39,542 bases of DNA from the NCBI RefSeq assembly GCF_002836735.1, contig NZ_PJAS01000036.1, positions 1-39,542 on the forward strand, written 5' to 3'. The notes beneath the pieces were generated by a model that did not search any database, was not told the DNA's origin, and worked only from the letters and a program-made list of their open reading frames with translations. This document shows positions 16,120 to 25,460 of the stretch, in pieces. The DNA is from Psychrobacter sp. 4Bb (GTDB lineage Bacteria > Pseudomonadota > Gammaproteobacteria > Pseudomonadales > Moraxellaceae). Each line of letters starts with the position of its first letter. The first letter of the stretch is position 1. A program made the position numbers and the translations under genes.

Positions 16120-18918
16120 CTAAGCACGTTTTAAGCGCAATGCATTTAATACGACAAATAGCGAACTGAGCGACATACCAATTGCAGCAAGCCATGGTGG
16201 CACATAGCCTAAAGCCGCTGGTATCAGGACGATACTGTTGTAAGCGAGCGCCCAACGGAAATTTTGCTTGATAATACGTTCCGTCTTATCAGAGATACGT
16301 TTAGCCGCAGTGATGGCCTCGATTTGTCCGTTTAAGATAATACTATCACTGGATACTTGTGCTAAGTCTGCCGCACCTGCAATCGAGGTCGACACATCTG
16401 CTGCTGCTAATACCGGTGCATCATTGATACCATCACCCACCATCAATACCACGGCACCGTTAGCTTGCAACTGCTGAATATGATTGACTTTATCAGTTGG
16501 TGATAGTCCGTTGTATGCTGCTTGTATACCTAAACTTTCAGCCATCACTAGCGCTTGCGGGCTTGGATCACCTGTCAACATAACAAACTCTATACCTAGT
16601 CCTTTGAGCGTATCGAGCATCGACTGCGCACTATCACGTACCTTGTCATTGAAATAAAAGCATGCCAGCGCCTGCCATTTTTTTCTATCAGTATTTTGAT
16701 AAGACAATACTACTGCTGAGCTGGCTCGTTGAGCTACTAGATCGATGGTTATATCATTATTTGTACCTATATTATTGGTACCGTCATCTGTTTTGTCTAA
16801 CGCAAAGTCCTTATGACCGATTCGATATACAGTACCATTAATCATCGCTTCTACACCGCCTGCTGGATAATGCTGTACGGCTTGCGTCGATGGTAGGTGT
16901 AACTGATGGGCTGCCGTCAGTAGCGCGTGGGCAATGGGATGACGACTCCCTACTTCTAGTGCAGCTGCAATTGCCAACAGCGTATCTTTTTGCGCTGTTA
17001 ATGACAAATCGTCAGTTTCGGTCTGGCTTTTTGATGTAATTAACTCGATATTTAGTAGGTTTGGTTTGCCATAAGTCAACGTGCCAGTTTTATCAAAAGC
17101 AACATGCGTGATTTCAGCTAGCGTCTGTAAGGTATGACCACGAGTCGTCAAAAAACCATAGCTTGCCAGACGATTGGTTGAGACGGTCAAGGCAATCGGC
17201 GTCGCCAACGATAGCGCACAAGGACAAGTAGCCACCAAGACTGCTACGGTAGCCCAAATAGCTTGGCTTGGATCAACGATATACCAGCCGACAAATACCA
17301 AGACTGACAATACTAAAATACGCGCCACAAACCAACGTGCCAACTTATCCGCTTGCTGCGCCAATTTGGGTTTTTCGCTCATGGCACGATTCATCAATCG
17401 ATCAATTAAGCCTATCTGGCTGTCCTTTGGCAATGCTGTGACGAGCATCTCAAACGGCTGGCTGTCATTTTGTGCACCGCCGACGATATAATCACCTTGG
17501 GATTTGATGATTAAATCACCTTCGCCCGTCAGTAGACTTTGTGACACCGTTGCAGTAGAACTTAGCAAGATACCATCACTGATAATCTCTGAACCTGCCT
17601 CAACCAAAATGATGTCACCCACCTGTAAACTATGAGCGGTGACCATTTGCTTTGACTCTATATCGCCTTCGGGCTGTGATTGCGCATTTTGTTGGTTACG
17701 TGACTGCTGCCAGTCTTGAGCGATGCGTGATGTGAGCTGATAAATATTGGCATCCATACGCTGCATAAAGTCAGGCATGACTTCAGCCGCTACACTCGAA
17801 CCCTTTTGAGCCTCATTTTCGATAGCTTTATCTTGTTGATATTCATTTTCTTTTAGCAGTTGTAAAATATACTCAGCTGCTGATTTGTCTTCAGCGACTT
17901 TTTGCACCAATACCGGCTCGACGACCACCAAATCGTTAGCCATAGTTGCGGCTTTTAGACGTGCGTTATGCTCGATATAACGCCCTGCCAGCAAAAAGAA
18001 AATAAACATACTGACCGAGTCATAGTATGTCTCCCCTTGCCCAGTGATGGTAGCGTAGAGACTGGCAAAGAAAGTAATAATCAACGCAAGACTGACGGGC
18101 ACATCCATATTGACTTGGCGGGCACGAATCGCTGACCATGCGGAGGTAAAGAAAGGAATGCCAGCATAGAAAAATACAGGCGTACTCACAAACAAAGACA
18201 CCCAACGCAAAAAGTCACGCTGGAATATCAACATGTCGCTATACTCGCCAAAATACAGCGCAACGGCATACATCATCGCTTGCATCGAACCTAGTGCAGC
18301 GATGCCGAGACGCAATAGCATTTGATTATTATGACGTACCAGCATGGCTTCGTGTGTATCTTGGCGATAAGGCTTGGCTTCGTAGCCGATTTCGTTGATG
18401 ACTGCTAAAATGCGACTGATGGGTAATTTGTTCTCATCCCAAATGACCCGCATACGTTGGTTGGTCAAATTTACCTGACATTTACCAATACCCTCTAGCT
18501 CATCGAGACGTGATTCAATCAGCCAAGTACAGGCAGCACAGCGTAAGTTATTAACAGACAGCTCTGCTACTGACATGCCATCTTGCGCATAAACGAACTG
18601 CGATTTTATCTCGTCATGATCATAGACTTCGAGGCGCGTCAGCTGAGTTGGCAAACTTGCCGTACGGTTAATCTCTGAACGGTCAAGATAGTATTGCTCA
18701 AGACCAGCCTCTACAATGCTTTGGGCAGCTAACTGACAGCCCATACAACACATCTCTCGTGACTGACCTAATATCTCAGCATAAAAGGGTGGCTGAGGTA
18801 CGGGGTCGCCGCAGTGGAAACAGTGATCAGCCAGCGGGAGCACTAAGCCTTCGATGATAGAAGTGTCTTCATAAGAATGATTGGTAGCAGATGATACTGA
18901 TGATGGGATACTAGACAT
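16120..18918 (-). CDS. ccoI: CcoI/FixI-type copper-translocating P-type ATPase
   Basis: Inner-membrane P1B ATPase. The N-terminus carries cysteines 33, 36, 57, 58 and 61 (CFHCGDP...MCCMGCQ), the zinc-ribbon-like start of the FixI/CcoI group that supplies copper to cbb3 oxidase. An HMA domain follows with C127-A-A-C130. Other landmarks are about eight membrane helices, TGEG in the actuator domain, the ion site CPC at 565-567, DKTGT with phosphorylated Asp609, SRHPIA, and GDGINDAPVLAAADV. At 932 residues it exceeds the usual ~800, chiefly through a hydrophilic insert at about 331-430 ahead of the actuator domain. No cbb3 oxidase genes or ccoS are in the window, so the assignment to cbb3 assembly rests on the protein type alone. 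Confidence 0.85.
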   Translation of the reverse strand: MSSIPSSVSSATNHSYEDTSIIEGLVLPLADHCFHCGDPVPQPPFYAEILGQSREMCCMGCQLAAQSIVEAGLEQYYLDRSEINRTASLPTQLTRLEVYDHDEIKSQFVYAQDGMSVAELSVNNLRCAACTWLIESRLDELEGIGKCQVNLTNQRMRVIWDENKLPISRILAVINEIGYEAKPYRQDTHEAMLVRHNNQMLLRLGIAALGSMQAMMYAVALYFGEYSDMLIFQRDFLRWVSLFVSTPVFFYAGIPFFTSAWSAIRARQVNMDVPVSLALIITFFASLYATITGQGETYYDSVSMFIFFLLAGRYIEHNARLKAATMANDLVVVEPVLVQKVAEDKSAAEYILQLLKENEYQQDKAIENEAQKGSSVAAEVMPDFMQRMDANIYQLTSRIAQDWQQSRNQQNAQSQPEGDIESKQMVTAHSLQVGDIILVEAGSEIISDGILLSSTATVSQSLLTGEGDLIIKSQGDYIVGGAQNDSQPFEMLVTALPKDSQIGLIDRLMNRAMSEKPKLAQQADKLARWFVARILVLSVLVFVGWYIVDPSQAIWATVAVLVATCPCALSLATPIALTVSTNRLASYGFLTTRGHTLQTLAEITHVAFDKTGTLTYGKPNLLNIELITSKSQTETDDLSLTAQKDTLLAIAAALEVGSRHPIAHALLTAAHQLHLPSTQAVQHYPAGGVEAMINGTVYRIGHKDFALDKTDDGTNNIGTNNDITIDLVAQRASSAVVLSYQNTDRKKWQALACFYFNDKVRDSAQSMLDTLKGLGIEFVMLTGDPSPQALVMAESLGIQAAYNGLSPTDKVNHIQQLQANGAVVLMVGDGINDAPVLAAADVSTSIAGAADLAQVSSDSIILNGQIEAITAAKRISDKTERIIKQNFRWALAYNSIVLIPAALGYVPPWLAAIGMSLSSLFVVLNALRLKRA

Positions 18919-19355
18919 AGTCGCGCTTACTTCCTTTGACAGGCTTGCTTAAAATGCATTCATTTAAAGCAAACTTGCTCGTATTAACTGTACTGTACGT
19001 CATGCAATAGAGCCGTTTTTAATCACATAAATATCACTACCGCTAGTAGCATAGTATTAATAACAAACGGCTAATAGCAAACAATTAGCAACAGCGAATT
19101 CATACAAAATACATCGTGAGGGCAATCGTAAATTGTTATCTTATATGGCGTTTATCTACCAGATTGAAAGTGACTGACGCTTTCTTACAAGTATTGGTAT
19201 TTTAATAGGGATTATACTATAAGCCATTGCTATGAGCAGTACCATCGCTCATGGCCTACGACCAATAAATGCCCGCGTTGACGATGATAGATTGAAAAAT
19301 TTGTCAATTTGCGTCATTATGAGGCAGTTTTTTATCCAAAAATGGTGCGACATCC
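18919..19355. other. Divergent intergenic region between ccoI and mrcB
   Basis: 437 bp without a credible gene. It must carry promoters for both neighbours, but I could not find a -35/-10 pair with good spacing on either strand, nor a perfect Fnr box. The sequence TTGAAAAATTTGTCAATT at 19292-19309 closely resembles one before the SCP2-like gene (30522-30539). Confidence 0.5.
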
Positions 19356-21860
19356 GTGCAAAAACCTAATTACAAGTTACCAAATACCAAGTTATCAGTG
19401 TCATCTAAGTCTGCTATGCACACGCTACCCTCGCAGCAGCGCGGCTTGGTCTTTAGTAGTCTGCTATTAATTATTATCATCGCAGGCATGGTGCTATTGG
19501 CACTGTATTTGATCAAACTTGATCGCACCATTACTCATAAGTTTGAGGGCAAGCGCTGGGACATTCCAGCCAAAGTGTATTCGCAGCCGCTTGAGCTGTA
19601 TCAAGGCGCCAATGTCGATAGAGATACGATGAAGACATGGCTAGAGTTGCTGAACTATCAAAGCAACAAGGCTTATGATCGCACGGGCACCTATCATCGG
19701 ACAGGCAATACTTACTTTATTCACACTCGCGGCTTTACGTATAGCGCCAATGATAAAGATGCCGAGCAAGTCATCAAAATGACGATTTCTGGTAATAAAG
19801 TAGAATCTATCCAGAGTACTCTGCCTGCCAAAAGCGGCATCATTCGTTTAGAGCCTGTCAATATCGGTGGTATCTATCCAGACAGTAATGAAGATCGGAT
19901 GGTTGTGTCTTTGGACGAAGTGCCTCAGCCGTTGATTGACGCCCTTATCGCTACCGAAGATCGCGCGTTTTATGAGCATAAAGGGGTATCGGTACGTGGT
20001 ATCGCCCGTGCCGTAATCAATAACTTTACTGGTGGTGCCAGACAAGGTGGTTCGACAATCACCCAGCAGCTGATCAAAAACTTTTATCTCAACTCAGATC
20101 GCACTATCAAACGCAAAGCCAATGAAGCATTGATGGCCGTGCTACTTGAGCTGCATTACAGCAAAGATGAAATTTTACAGACCTATTTGAATGAGATTTA
20201 TCTGGGTCAAAATGGCAACCGCTCTATCAATGGCTTTGGTTTGGCATCACAGTTTTATTTTGACAAACCACTTAATGAGCTGCGCTTAGATCAGCAAGCG
20301 ATGCTGGTTGGTATGGCAAAAGGCCCAAGTATCTATAACCCACGTCGTAATCCAAACGACTCAAAAGCACGCCGTGATGTGGTGCTTAATAACATGCTGA
20401 CCATGGGTACACTGAGCCAAGAAGACTACGACAAAGCCTTAAAGCAACCGCTTGGCATCGTGGATAAGCCTGCTGAAGGCAAAAGTCAGTTCCCTGACTT
20501 CTTGGATATTGTTAAACGTGAGCTAAATACCGTTTACTATTCTGACGACCTCAAAAACGAAGGTCTGATTATTATCAGCACCTTAGACCCTATCGCTCAA
20601 TTGGCAGCAGACAAGGCTGTTGATAGAAAACTTGGTGAACTACGTCGTAATAGTAGCAAAACTAAGGATTTACAAGGCGCGTTAGTGAGTGCCAACCCTG
20701 AGACTGGCGAGCTAGTGTCTGTTGTAGGTAGTGGTAGTGAATTTACAGGGTTTAACCGTGCGGTCGATGCCAAACGCCAAGTCGGCTCATTGCTTAAACC
20801 TATCATTTATATGACTGCGCTTGAGAGCGGTCGTTATAACTTAGCCAGTTCAGTAGATGACTCCCCTATTACGGTCAATCTAAACGACGGTACTGACTGG
20901 AACCCTAAAAACTACGACAACCGTGATCATGGCTATGTACCATTTACTACAGCATTGTCTCAATCCTATAATCAGGCGGCAGTACGCTTAGGTATGGAGT
21001 TCGGCGTTAATACTTTTGCTAAGCAATTACAGCGCATGGGTATCAAAGAAAAAATCCCGCCTTACCCATCAGCATTGTTAGGCTCAGTTAATTTGAGTCC
21101 GATGGATATGCTTGGTATTTACCAAGTCTTTGCCACTGGTGGTTTCCGCACGCCTATTCATAGTATTCGTACGGTCATTGATGATCGCGGCCGTATTTTA
21201 CAGCGTACTGGGCTTAATACTCAGCGTAGCATTCCACCTGAAACCAACTTTTTGACCAACTATGCATTACAGCAAGTCGTCTCAAATGGTACAGCCAGAC
21301 GTGCCCAATCACTCGGTAGTAATTTAAATCTAGCAGGAAAAACAGGTACGACAAATGACTACCGTGATGCTTGGTTTGCAGGCTATAGTGGCAACTATGT
21401 AAGTGTCGTTTGGGTTGGCCGTGATGATAATAAACCGATTGGTTTGAGTGGTGGTACTGGCGCCTTACCAGTTTGGGTAGATTATATGAAACGCCTAAAA
21501 CTGACTCCAGTTGCTCTACCAGAGCCAGAAGGTATCGAGTGGTTATGGCTAGAAAACAACTCAGGCAAACTGTCTAATGAGCGCTGTGCGAACGCTCGCT
21601 ACTTACCAGTAATGTCAGCTCATCTACCAGAAGAAGCCAGCAGTTGTGCGCTAAGCCTGTATCAGCAAGATCGTGCTCGTGAACAGACACAGTTTCAGAA
21701 TCAGCAAGGTGATATCAATCAACAACGTCGCCGCGAAGGTTTAGAGATTCCAAATGGTGAAGCTGTTGAATCTGATGGTGCAGAAGGTATCAGCGAGCAA
21801 AGTGAAGGTGATGAAGACCGTGCTGATACTTGGTATGACCGCGCTGTTGAATGGTTCTAG
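19356..21860 (+). CDS. mrcB: Penicillin-binding protein 1B, bifunctional peptidoglycan synthase
   Basis: Polymerises lipid II into glycan strands and crosslinks them in the periplasm. A short cytoplasmic tail precedes one membrane helix (about residues 31-54). A UB2H domain, the docking site for activator lipoproteins, lies around 66-150. The GT51 transglycosylase domain has catalytic Glu201 in IATEDRAFYEHKG and GGSTITQQLIKN. The transpeptidase domain has Ser478 in SLLK, then SYN, and KTGT beginning at Lys662. The start is a GTG without a convincing ribosome-binding site; an ATG at residue 21 is an alternative. The downstream lipoprotein gene probably encodes its activator. The stop lies in the first copy of a 17-bp tandem repeat. 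Confidence 0.94.
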   Translation: MQKPNYKLPNTKLSVSSKSAMHTLPSQQRGLVFSSLLLIIIIAGMVLLALYLIKLDRTITHKFEGKRWDIPAKVYSQPLELYQGANVDRDTMKTWLELLNYQSNKAYDRTGTYHRTGNTYFIHTRGFTYSANDKDAEQVIKMTISGNKVESIQSTLPAKSGIIRLEPVNIGGIYPDSNEDRMVVSLDEVPQPLIDALIATEDRAFYEHKGVSVRGIARAVINNFTGGARQGGSTITQQLIKNFYLNSDRTIKRKANEALMAVLLELHYSKDEILQTYLNEIYLGQNGNRSINGFGLASQFYFDKPLNELRLDQQAMLVGMAKGPSIYNPRRNPNDSKARRDVVLNNMLTMGTLSQEDYDKALKQPLGIVDKPAEGKSQFPDFLDIVKRELNTVYYSDDLKNEGLIIISTLDPIAQLAADKAVDRKLGELRRNSSKTKDLQGALVSANPETGELVSVVGSGSEFTGFNRAVDAKRQVGSLLKPIIYMTALESGRYNLASSVDDSPITVNLNDGTDWNPKNYDNRDHGYVPFTTALSQSYNQAAVRLGMEFGVNTFAKQLQRMGIKEKIPPYPSALLGSVNLSPMDMLGIYQVFATGGFRTPIHSIRTVIDDRGRILQRTGLNTQRSIPPETNFLTNYALQQVVSNGTARRAQSLGSNLNLAGKTGTTNDYRDAWFAGYSGNYVSVVWVGRDDNKPIGLSGGTGALPVWVDYMKRLKLTPVALPEPEGIEWLWLENNSGKLSNERCANARYLPVMSAHLPEEASSCALSLYQQDRAREQTQFQNQQGDINQQRRREGLEIPNGEAVESDGAEGISEQSEGDEDRADTWYDRAVEWF

Positions 21861-21920
21861 CTGTTGAATGGTTCTAGCTGTTGAATGGTTCTAGCTGTTG
21901 AATGGTTCTAGCTGTTGAAT
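21843..21920 (+). repeat. 17-bp tandem repeat, 4.6 copies, spanning the mrcB stop codon
   Basis: The unit GCTGTTGAATGGTTCTA is repeated exactly four times (21843, 21860, 21877, 21894), followed by ten bases of a fifth copy ending at 21920. The first copy encodes the last residues A-V-E-W-F and, with the G of the next copy, the TAG stop. Because the copies are identical they probably arose recently by replication slippage. Confidence 0.97.
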
Positions 21921-21974
21921 AACTCTAATAGTGTTTTTGGTATTTAGCTTTTAATATTTAAAAAAGGTTTTAAC

Positions 21975-22787
21975 ATGATGGTGTCATCTTTACGGACAAC
22001 TACTTCAGTAAAACAAACCATAGTGCTATGGCGTAATAAAATTACGTCAAGCAATACCTTACTTGCAGGCAGCGCGATCATTGGCATGCTCAGCCTAAGT
22101 GCTTGTCAGACGGCCCCTAGCACATCGCCCACAGTGCAAACCACGCCTGTTCAAACATTACCAACGTCACAACCGACCATGCCATCAATGACAACTGCTC
22201 AAGCGCCTGTCACGGAAGCAAATGATCAAAGCAACTATCCAACCGAGCCTTACGATGCAGTTGAACAGTCCGAAACACCAAATCCATTAACGCAAGAGAC
22301 ACCTGTATTTACACCTCCCGCTCCAGAAGTGATGCAGCCTGATCCTGTTATCATTGCGCCTTCTCGTAACGACTATATAATCTCTGAACCATCAGTACCG
22401 TCGCATAATGAATTACTTGAGCACGCTAGAAGAAACTCGCAGCAACGTACTCAACAATCTGTAAGCAATAATAGTAATCTACCTGCGTTTCGCAATTTGA
22501 TGCAAGTAGGTATCAGTCAGTTGAAAGCGGGCAATCTAACCAATGCCGAGAACAGCTTTACCCGTGCACAGCGTCTAGCACCTAAGTCATCGGCGGTATA
22601 CTTCTATTTGGCACAAGTAGCATTAAAAAAGAACCAACCTCGTAAGGCAGAAGCGATGGCACGGCGTGGTCTTAGCGTCTCTCAAGATAGCAGTCGTAGA
22701 CGAGCACTATGGCAAGTTATATTGCAATCAGGACAAGCTCAGGGTAACTCACGCGTGGTCAATGAAGCAAAACAAGCACTGCGCTAA
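21975..22787 (+). CDS. lpoP: TPR lipoprotein, probable PBP1B activator LpoP
   Basis: 270 residues. A hydrophobic stretch ends in the lipobox L-S-A-C with lipidated Cys44; the region before it is rather long for a lipoprotein signal. Residues 45 to about 160 are rich in P, T, Q and S and look like a flexible linker able to cross peptidoglycan. The C-terminal part (about 165-265) has TPR repeats, for example LMQVGISQLKAGNLTNAENSFTRAQRLAP. In Pseudomonas aeruginosa a TPR lipoprotein, LpoP, encoded beside the PBP1B gene activates it, and Acinetobacter has an equivalent. The position directly after mrcB and the same build support that role here. AAAAAGG precedes the ATG. Confidence 0.75.
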   Translation: MMVSSLRTTTSVKQTIVLWRNKITSSNTLLAGSAIIGMLSLSACQTAPSTSPTVQTTPVQTLPTSQPTMPSMTTAQAPVTEANDQSNYPTEPYDAVEQSETPNPLTQETPVFTPPAPEVMQPDPVIIAPSRNDYIISEPSVPSHNELLEHARRNSQQRTQQSVSNNSNLPAFRNLMQVGISQLKAGNLTNAENSFTRAQRLAPKSSAVYFYLAQVALKKNQPRKAEAMARRGLSVSQDSSRRRALWQVILQSGQAQGNSRVVNEAKQALR

Positions 22788-22920
22788 TAACTGATATTTG
22801 CACATTTTAGATTCATTAGTTAAAACCTCTATATATATCATACATTTCATTGTATGTAGATTTATTTAGGGCAGCCCCTAACACCTACACTTATTTTTAT
22901 TTCCGCTTAAGGTTATCTTT

Positions 22921-23847
22921 ATGGCATGGCAACAACTGCATTTACAATGCGAAAAATCAAACGTCGACTTAGCTGAAGCGCTTTTATTAGAAGCAGGCGC
23001 ATTATCAATCGCTTTAGACGATGCTGGCGATCAACCTCTGTTTGAGCCACTTCCAGGTGAATCACCGCTTTGGGATGAGGTGATACTAACAGGGCTATTC
23101 GATGCGACTACTGATGCTGGCAGTCGTCAAGCGGTTGAGCAATTAAGTCATGAAATCGCTGCACAAGTACAGGCTACTCGTATTTGGTTAACGGCTGTTG
23201 ATGATAAGGATTGGGAGCGCGAGTGGATGAGCAACTATCATCCTATCGAATGTGCTAATGACTTATGGATTGTGCCTGACTGGCTAACGCCGCCTAACCC
23301 TGAAGCTACCAATATCATTATGGATCCAGGTTTGGCATTTGGTACTGGCTATCATGCTACGACTCGCCTGTGCCTAGACTGGCTAACAGAGCAAGACCTA
23401 ACAGACAAAGTGGTTATCGATTATGGTTGTGGCTCAGGTATTCTAGGGATCGCTGCTTTACTATTGGGTGCACGTCAGGTATATGCAGTCGACATCGACC
23501 CGCAGGCGGTACTTGCTACCAATCAGAATGCGGTACGCAACAATGTAGGCGATCGTTTACAGGCATTTCTACCAGAAGAATTTACAGAGTACTGCTCGCA
23601 ACATGATGTGTTGCCTGTAGAAGTGATCGTTGCCAATATTCTAGCAAAGCCGCTTATTGGTTTAGCACCTTACTTTGCAACACTGATTGCGCCAAAGGGC
23701 CGTATCGTATTGGCAGGTTTGATTGAGTCACAAACCGAGCAAGTCACTGAAGCTTATCAGCCATATTTTGCACTGGATCCAAAGCATGCTTTTACTGCGC
23801 AAGAAGACCAACATTGGCAGCGTTTATCAGGTACATTTACCAGCTAG
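22921..23847 (+). CDS. prmA: Ribosomal protein uL11 methyltransferase
   Basis: SAM-dependent enzyme that trimethylates amino groups of ribosomal protein L11. The 308-residue length is near E. coli PrmA (293). The N-terminal substrate-recognition domain is followed by the hallmark DPGLAFGTGYHATTRLCLDWL, the SAM-binding loop VIDYGCGSGILGIAALLLGA near residue 165, the acidic residue in VDIDPQA, and the catalytic-loop motif VANILAKPLIGLAP. It heads the prmA-DUF3426-fis-purH cluster, an order also seen in Pseudomonas. Confidence 0.97.
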   Translation: MAWQQLHLQCEKSNVDLAEALLLEAGALSIALDDAGDQPLFEPLPGESPLWDEVILTGLFDATTDAGSRQAVEQLSHEIAAQVQATRIWLTAVDDKDWEREWMSNYHPIECANDLWIVPDWLTPPNPEATNIIMDPGLAFGTGYHATTRLCLDWLTEQDLTDKVVIDYGCGSGILGIAALLLGARQVYAVDIDPQAVLATNQNAVRNNVGDRLQAFLPEEFTEYCSQHDVLPVEVIVANILAKPLIGLAPYFATLIAPKGRIVLAGLIESQTEQVTEAYQPYFALDPKHAFTAQEDQHWQRLSGTFTS

Positions 23848-23897
23848 CAACATTTAATTACATCTGTTACGATAGAGGGCAGTCAAATGTTATGTGT

Positions 23898-23925
23898 TTG
23901 ACGCCACTCTGTCTTTGCCTACAAT
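23898..23925 (+). promoter_or_regulatory. Putative promoter of the DUF3426 gene
   Basis: TTGACG (23898-23903), 16 bp, TACAAT (23920-23925). The leader before the ATG at 24020 would be about 90 nt. Confidence 0.45.
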
Positions 23926-24019
23926 TCATCGAAATTAAATAAGTAAAATGCGTATTGTGGGCAGCTATTGGTGAGTGGCTAAGCGGTATTGATAACCATA
24001 CTTTTTTGGATTCGCCTCT

Positions 24020-25282
24020 ATGACCACGCCAATAAAAACCCAATGCCCCCATTGCCAAGCTTGCTATAGCGTTAAACAAACTCAACTAAATCAAGTCAAT
24101 GCTACCATCAGCTGTGAGCGGTGCCAGCAAAGTTTTTTGGTCAATAAGCATCTTGTGGTAAATTCTGAGGTCATTCAAAAACCAACACCACAAAAAAATA
24201 TTCCTGCTCAACAAAAAGCTCAAAATCAACCAATATCAAACGAGCAAAAAGCGAATACTAGTAGCAATCAGCATAAGCCTCAAAATATTCCAAATCGCCC
24301 TACGTCTTCAACTAATAAGAAAAAATCATCTGATGCTTTAAATTATGATGGTTTAATCCATGACGATATGGATATAGACGAGCCAGAAGAAAATGTTCAA
24401 GAGTATGACTCTTTAGATAGTATGGATGCATGGTTAACCCAAGCAAGTAATACCAATCCTAGCGTAGCAACCACAGAAAAACCAAAAGCGCCCTCTTCTA
24501 AAGAAACTATCAAAATCCCTAATCCATCAACAAAGAAACCATCTACTAGTACAATATCAGCATCAGCATCAACACAGGACATGCTTAGCTCGGCAGCGGC
24601 CAATGATATTCATGCCAATGTTGAGAGTACTGATAACAATTCATGGCTACAAAAACTATTAGAAGAACAAAATCAAGACGAAGAAACACCGCCAGATGAT
24701 ACAGACTTATCACAGCTTCTATCCGATATGGGAGTACCCGTTAAAGATGAAGACCCTGTTGCCGACGAACGTTTAAGAAAAACACAGCTACCGTTTGCAC
24801 CAACCCAAACGACACGTTCAATTGCATCATTGTTATGGGTACTAGGTTGTTTGGTCTTAGCACTGCTACTCGTGGCTCAGTATGTTATTTTTAACTTAGA
24901 AAATTTAGTCAAAAACCCAGCCTATGCTCAGCGTCTCCAATCGATCTGCTCTGTCGCTGCCTGCAGCTTGCCCAGTGCAGACTTATCAGCGTTTACCATC
25001 AACAATACCTTTCATAGAAGCAGTCAGATTAAAACTGCTGGTACATTTAGTGATATAGGCGCTACTCTGAGTAATGGCAGCCCGCAAGCACAACTATACC
25101 CAAATGTAAAAATAAGCGTTTATGGTAAAAATGAAATTATTGGAGAGTTCATTGCAGATCCAAACGATTATTTATTAGGCAAGCAAAGTCAGTTAGCTGC
25201 CAGTACAGATAGACAGCTATTATTTACTATCCCTGTCGCTAATGCGCAAATTCGCGACATTACTATGACCGCTCTTTATTAA
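24020..25282 (+). CDS. Zinc-ribbon membrane protein with DUF3426 domain
   Basis: 420 residues. The N-terminus is an MJ0042-type zinc ribbon with Cys9, Cys12, Cys32 and Cys35 (CPHCQAC...CERC). A long hydrophilic linker rich in N, Q, S, K and P runs to about residue 260 and varies in such proteins. One membrane helix (about 268-293, LLWVLGCLVLALLLVAQYVIF) follows. The C-terminal part is a DUF3426 domain outside the cytoplasm (SADLSAFTINNTFHR to the end). The function is unknown. The location between prmA and fis is conserved in Pseudomonas, where a dus gene also lies in the interval; here none is present. Confidence 0.88.
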   Translation: MTTPIKTQCPHCQACYSVKQTQLNQVNATISCERCQQSFLVNKHLVVNSEVIQKPTPQKNIPAQQKAQNQPISNEQKANTSSNQHKPQNIPNRPTSSTNKKKSSDALNYDGLIHDDMDIDEPEENVQEYDSLDSMDAWLTQASNTNPSVATTEKPKAPSSKETIKIPNPSTKKPSTSTISASASTQDMLSSAAANDIHANVESTDNNSWLQKLLEEQNQDEETPPDDTDLSQLLSDMGVPVKDEDPVADERLRKTQLPFAPTQTTRSIASLLWVLGCLVLALLLVAQYVIFNLENLVKNPAYAQRLQSICSVAACSLPSADLSAFTINNTFHRSSQIKTAGTFSDIGATLSNGSPQAQLYPNVKISVYGKNEIIGEFIADPNDYLLGKQSQLAASTDRQLLFTIPVANAQIRDITMTALY

Positions 25283-25397
25283 AGTAGGGTGTCATATATA
25301 GATAAGCGTGAGTAGAAAACACAACGTAAATTCACTTTCAATTAAACCGTGATAGCCAAGATAACGATGAATCTATCAGCGCTAGGCGATATTAATT

Positions 25398-25406
25398 TGA
25401 TATACT
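25398..25406 (+). promoter_or_regulatory. Extended -10 promoter element of fis
   Basis: TGA followed by TATACT forms an extended -10 that ends directly against an ATG at 25407. Transcription from it would begin near 25412, inside the longer possible reading frame, which argues that the real start is the ATG at 25461. Confidence 0.5.
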
Positions 25407-25460
25407 ATGGTTCTGACCCTTCACAATCAGAATTTTTCTTCATCTCAAGGATATTATTTT

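Noticed and set aside
25407..25460. Upstream ATG for fis
   Set aside because: It abuts a TATACT -10 element and lacks a ribosome-binding site; the ATG at 25461 has AAGGA.
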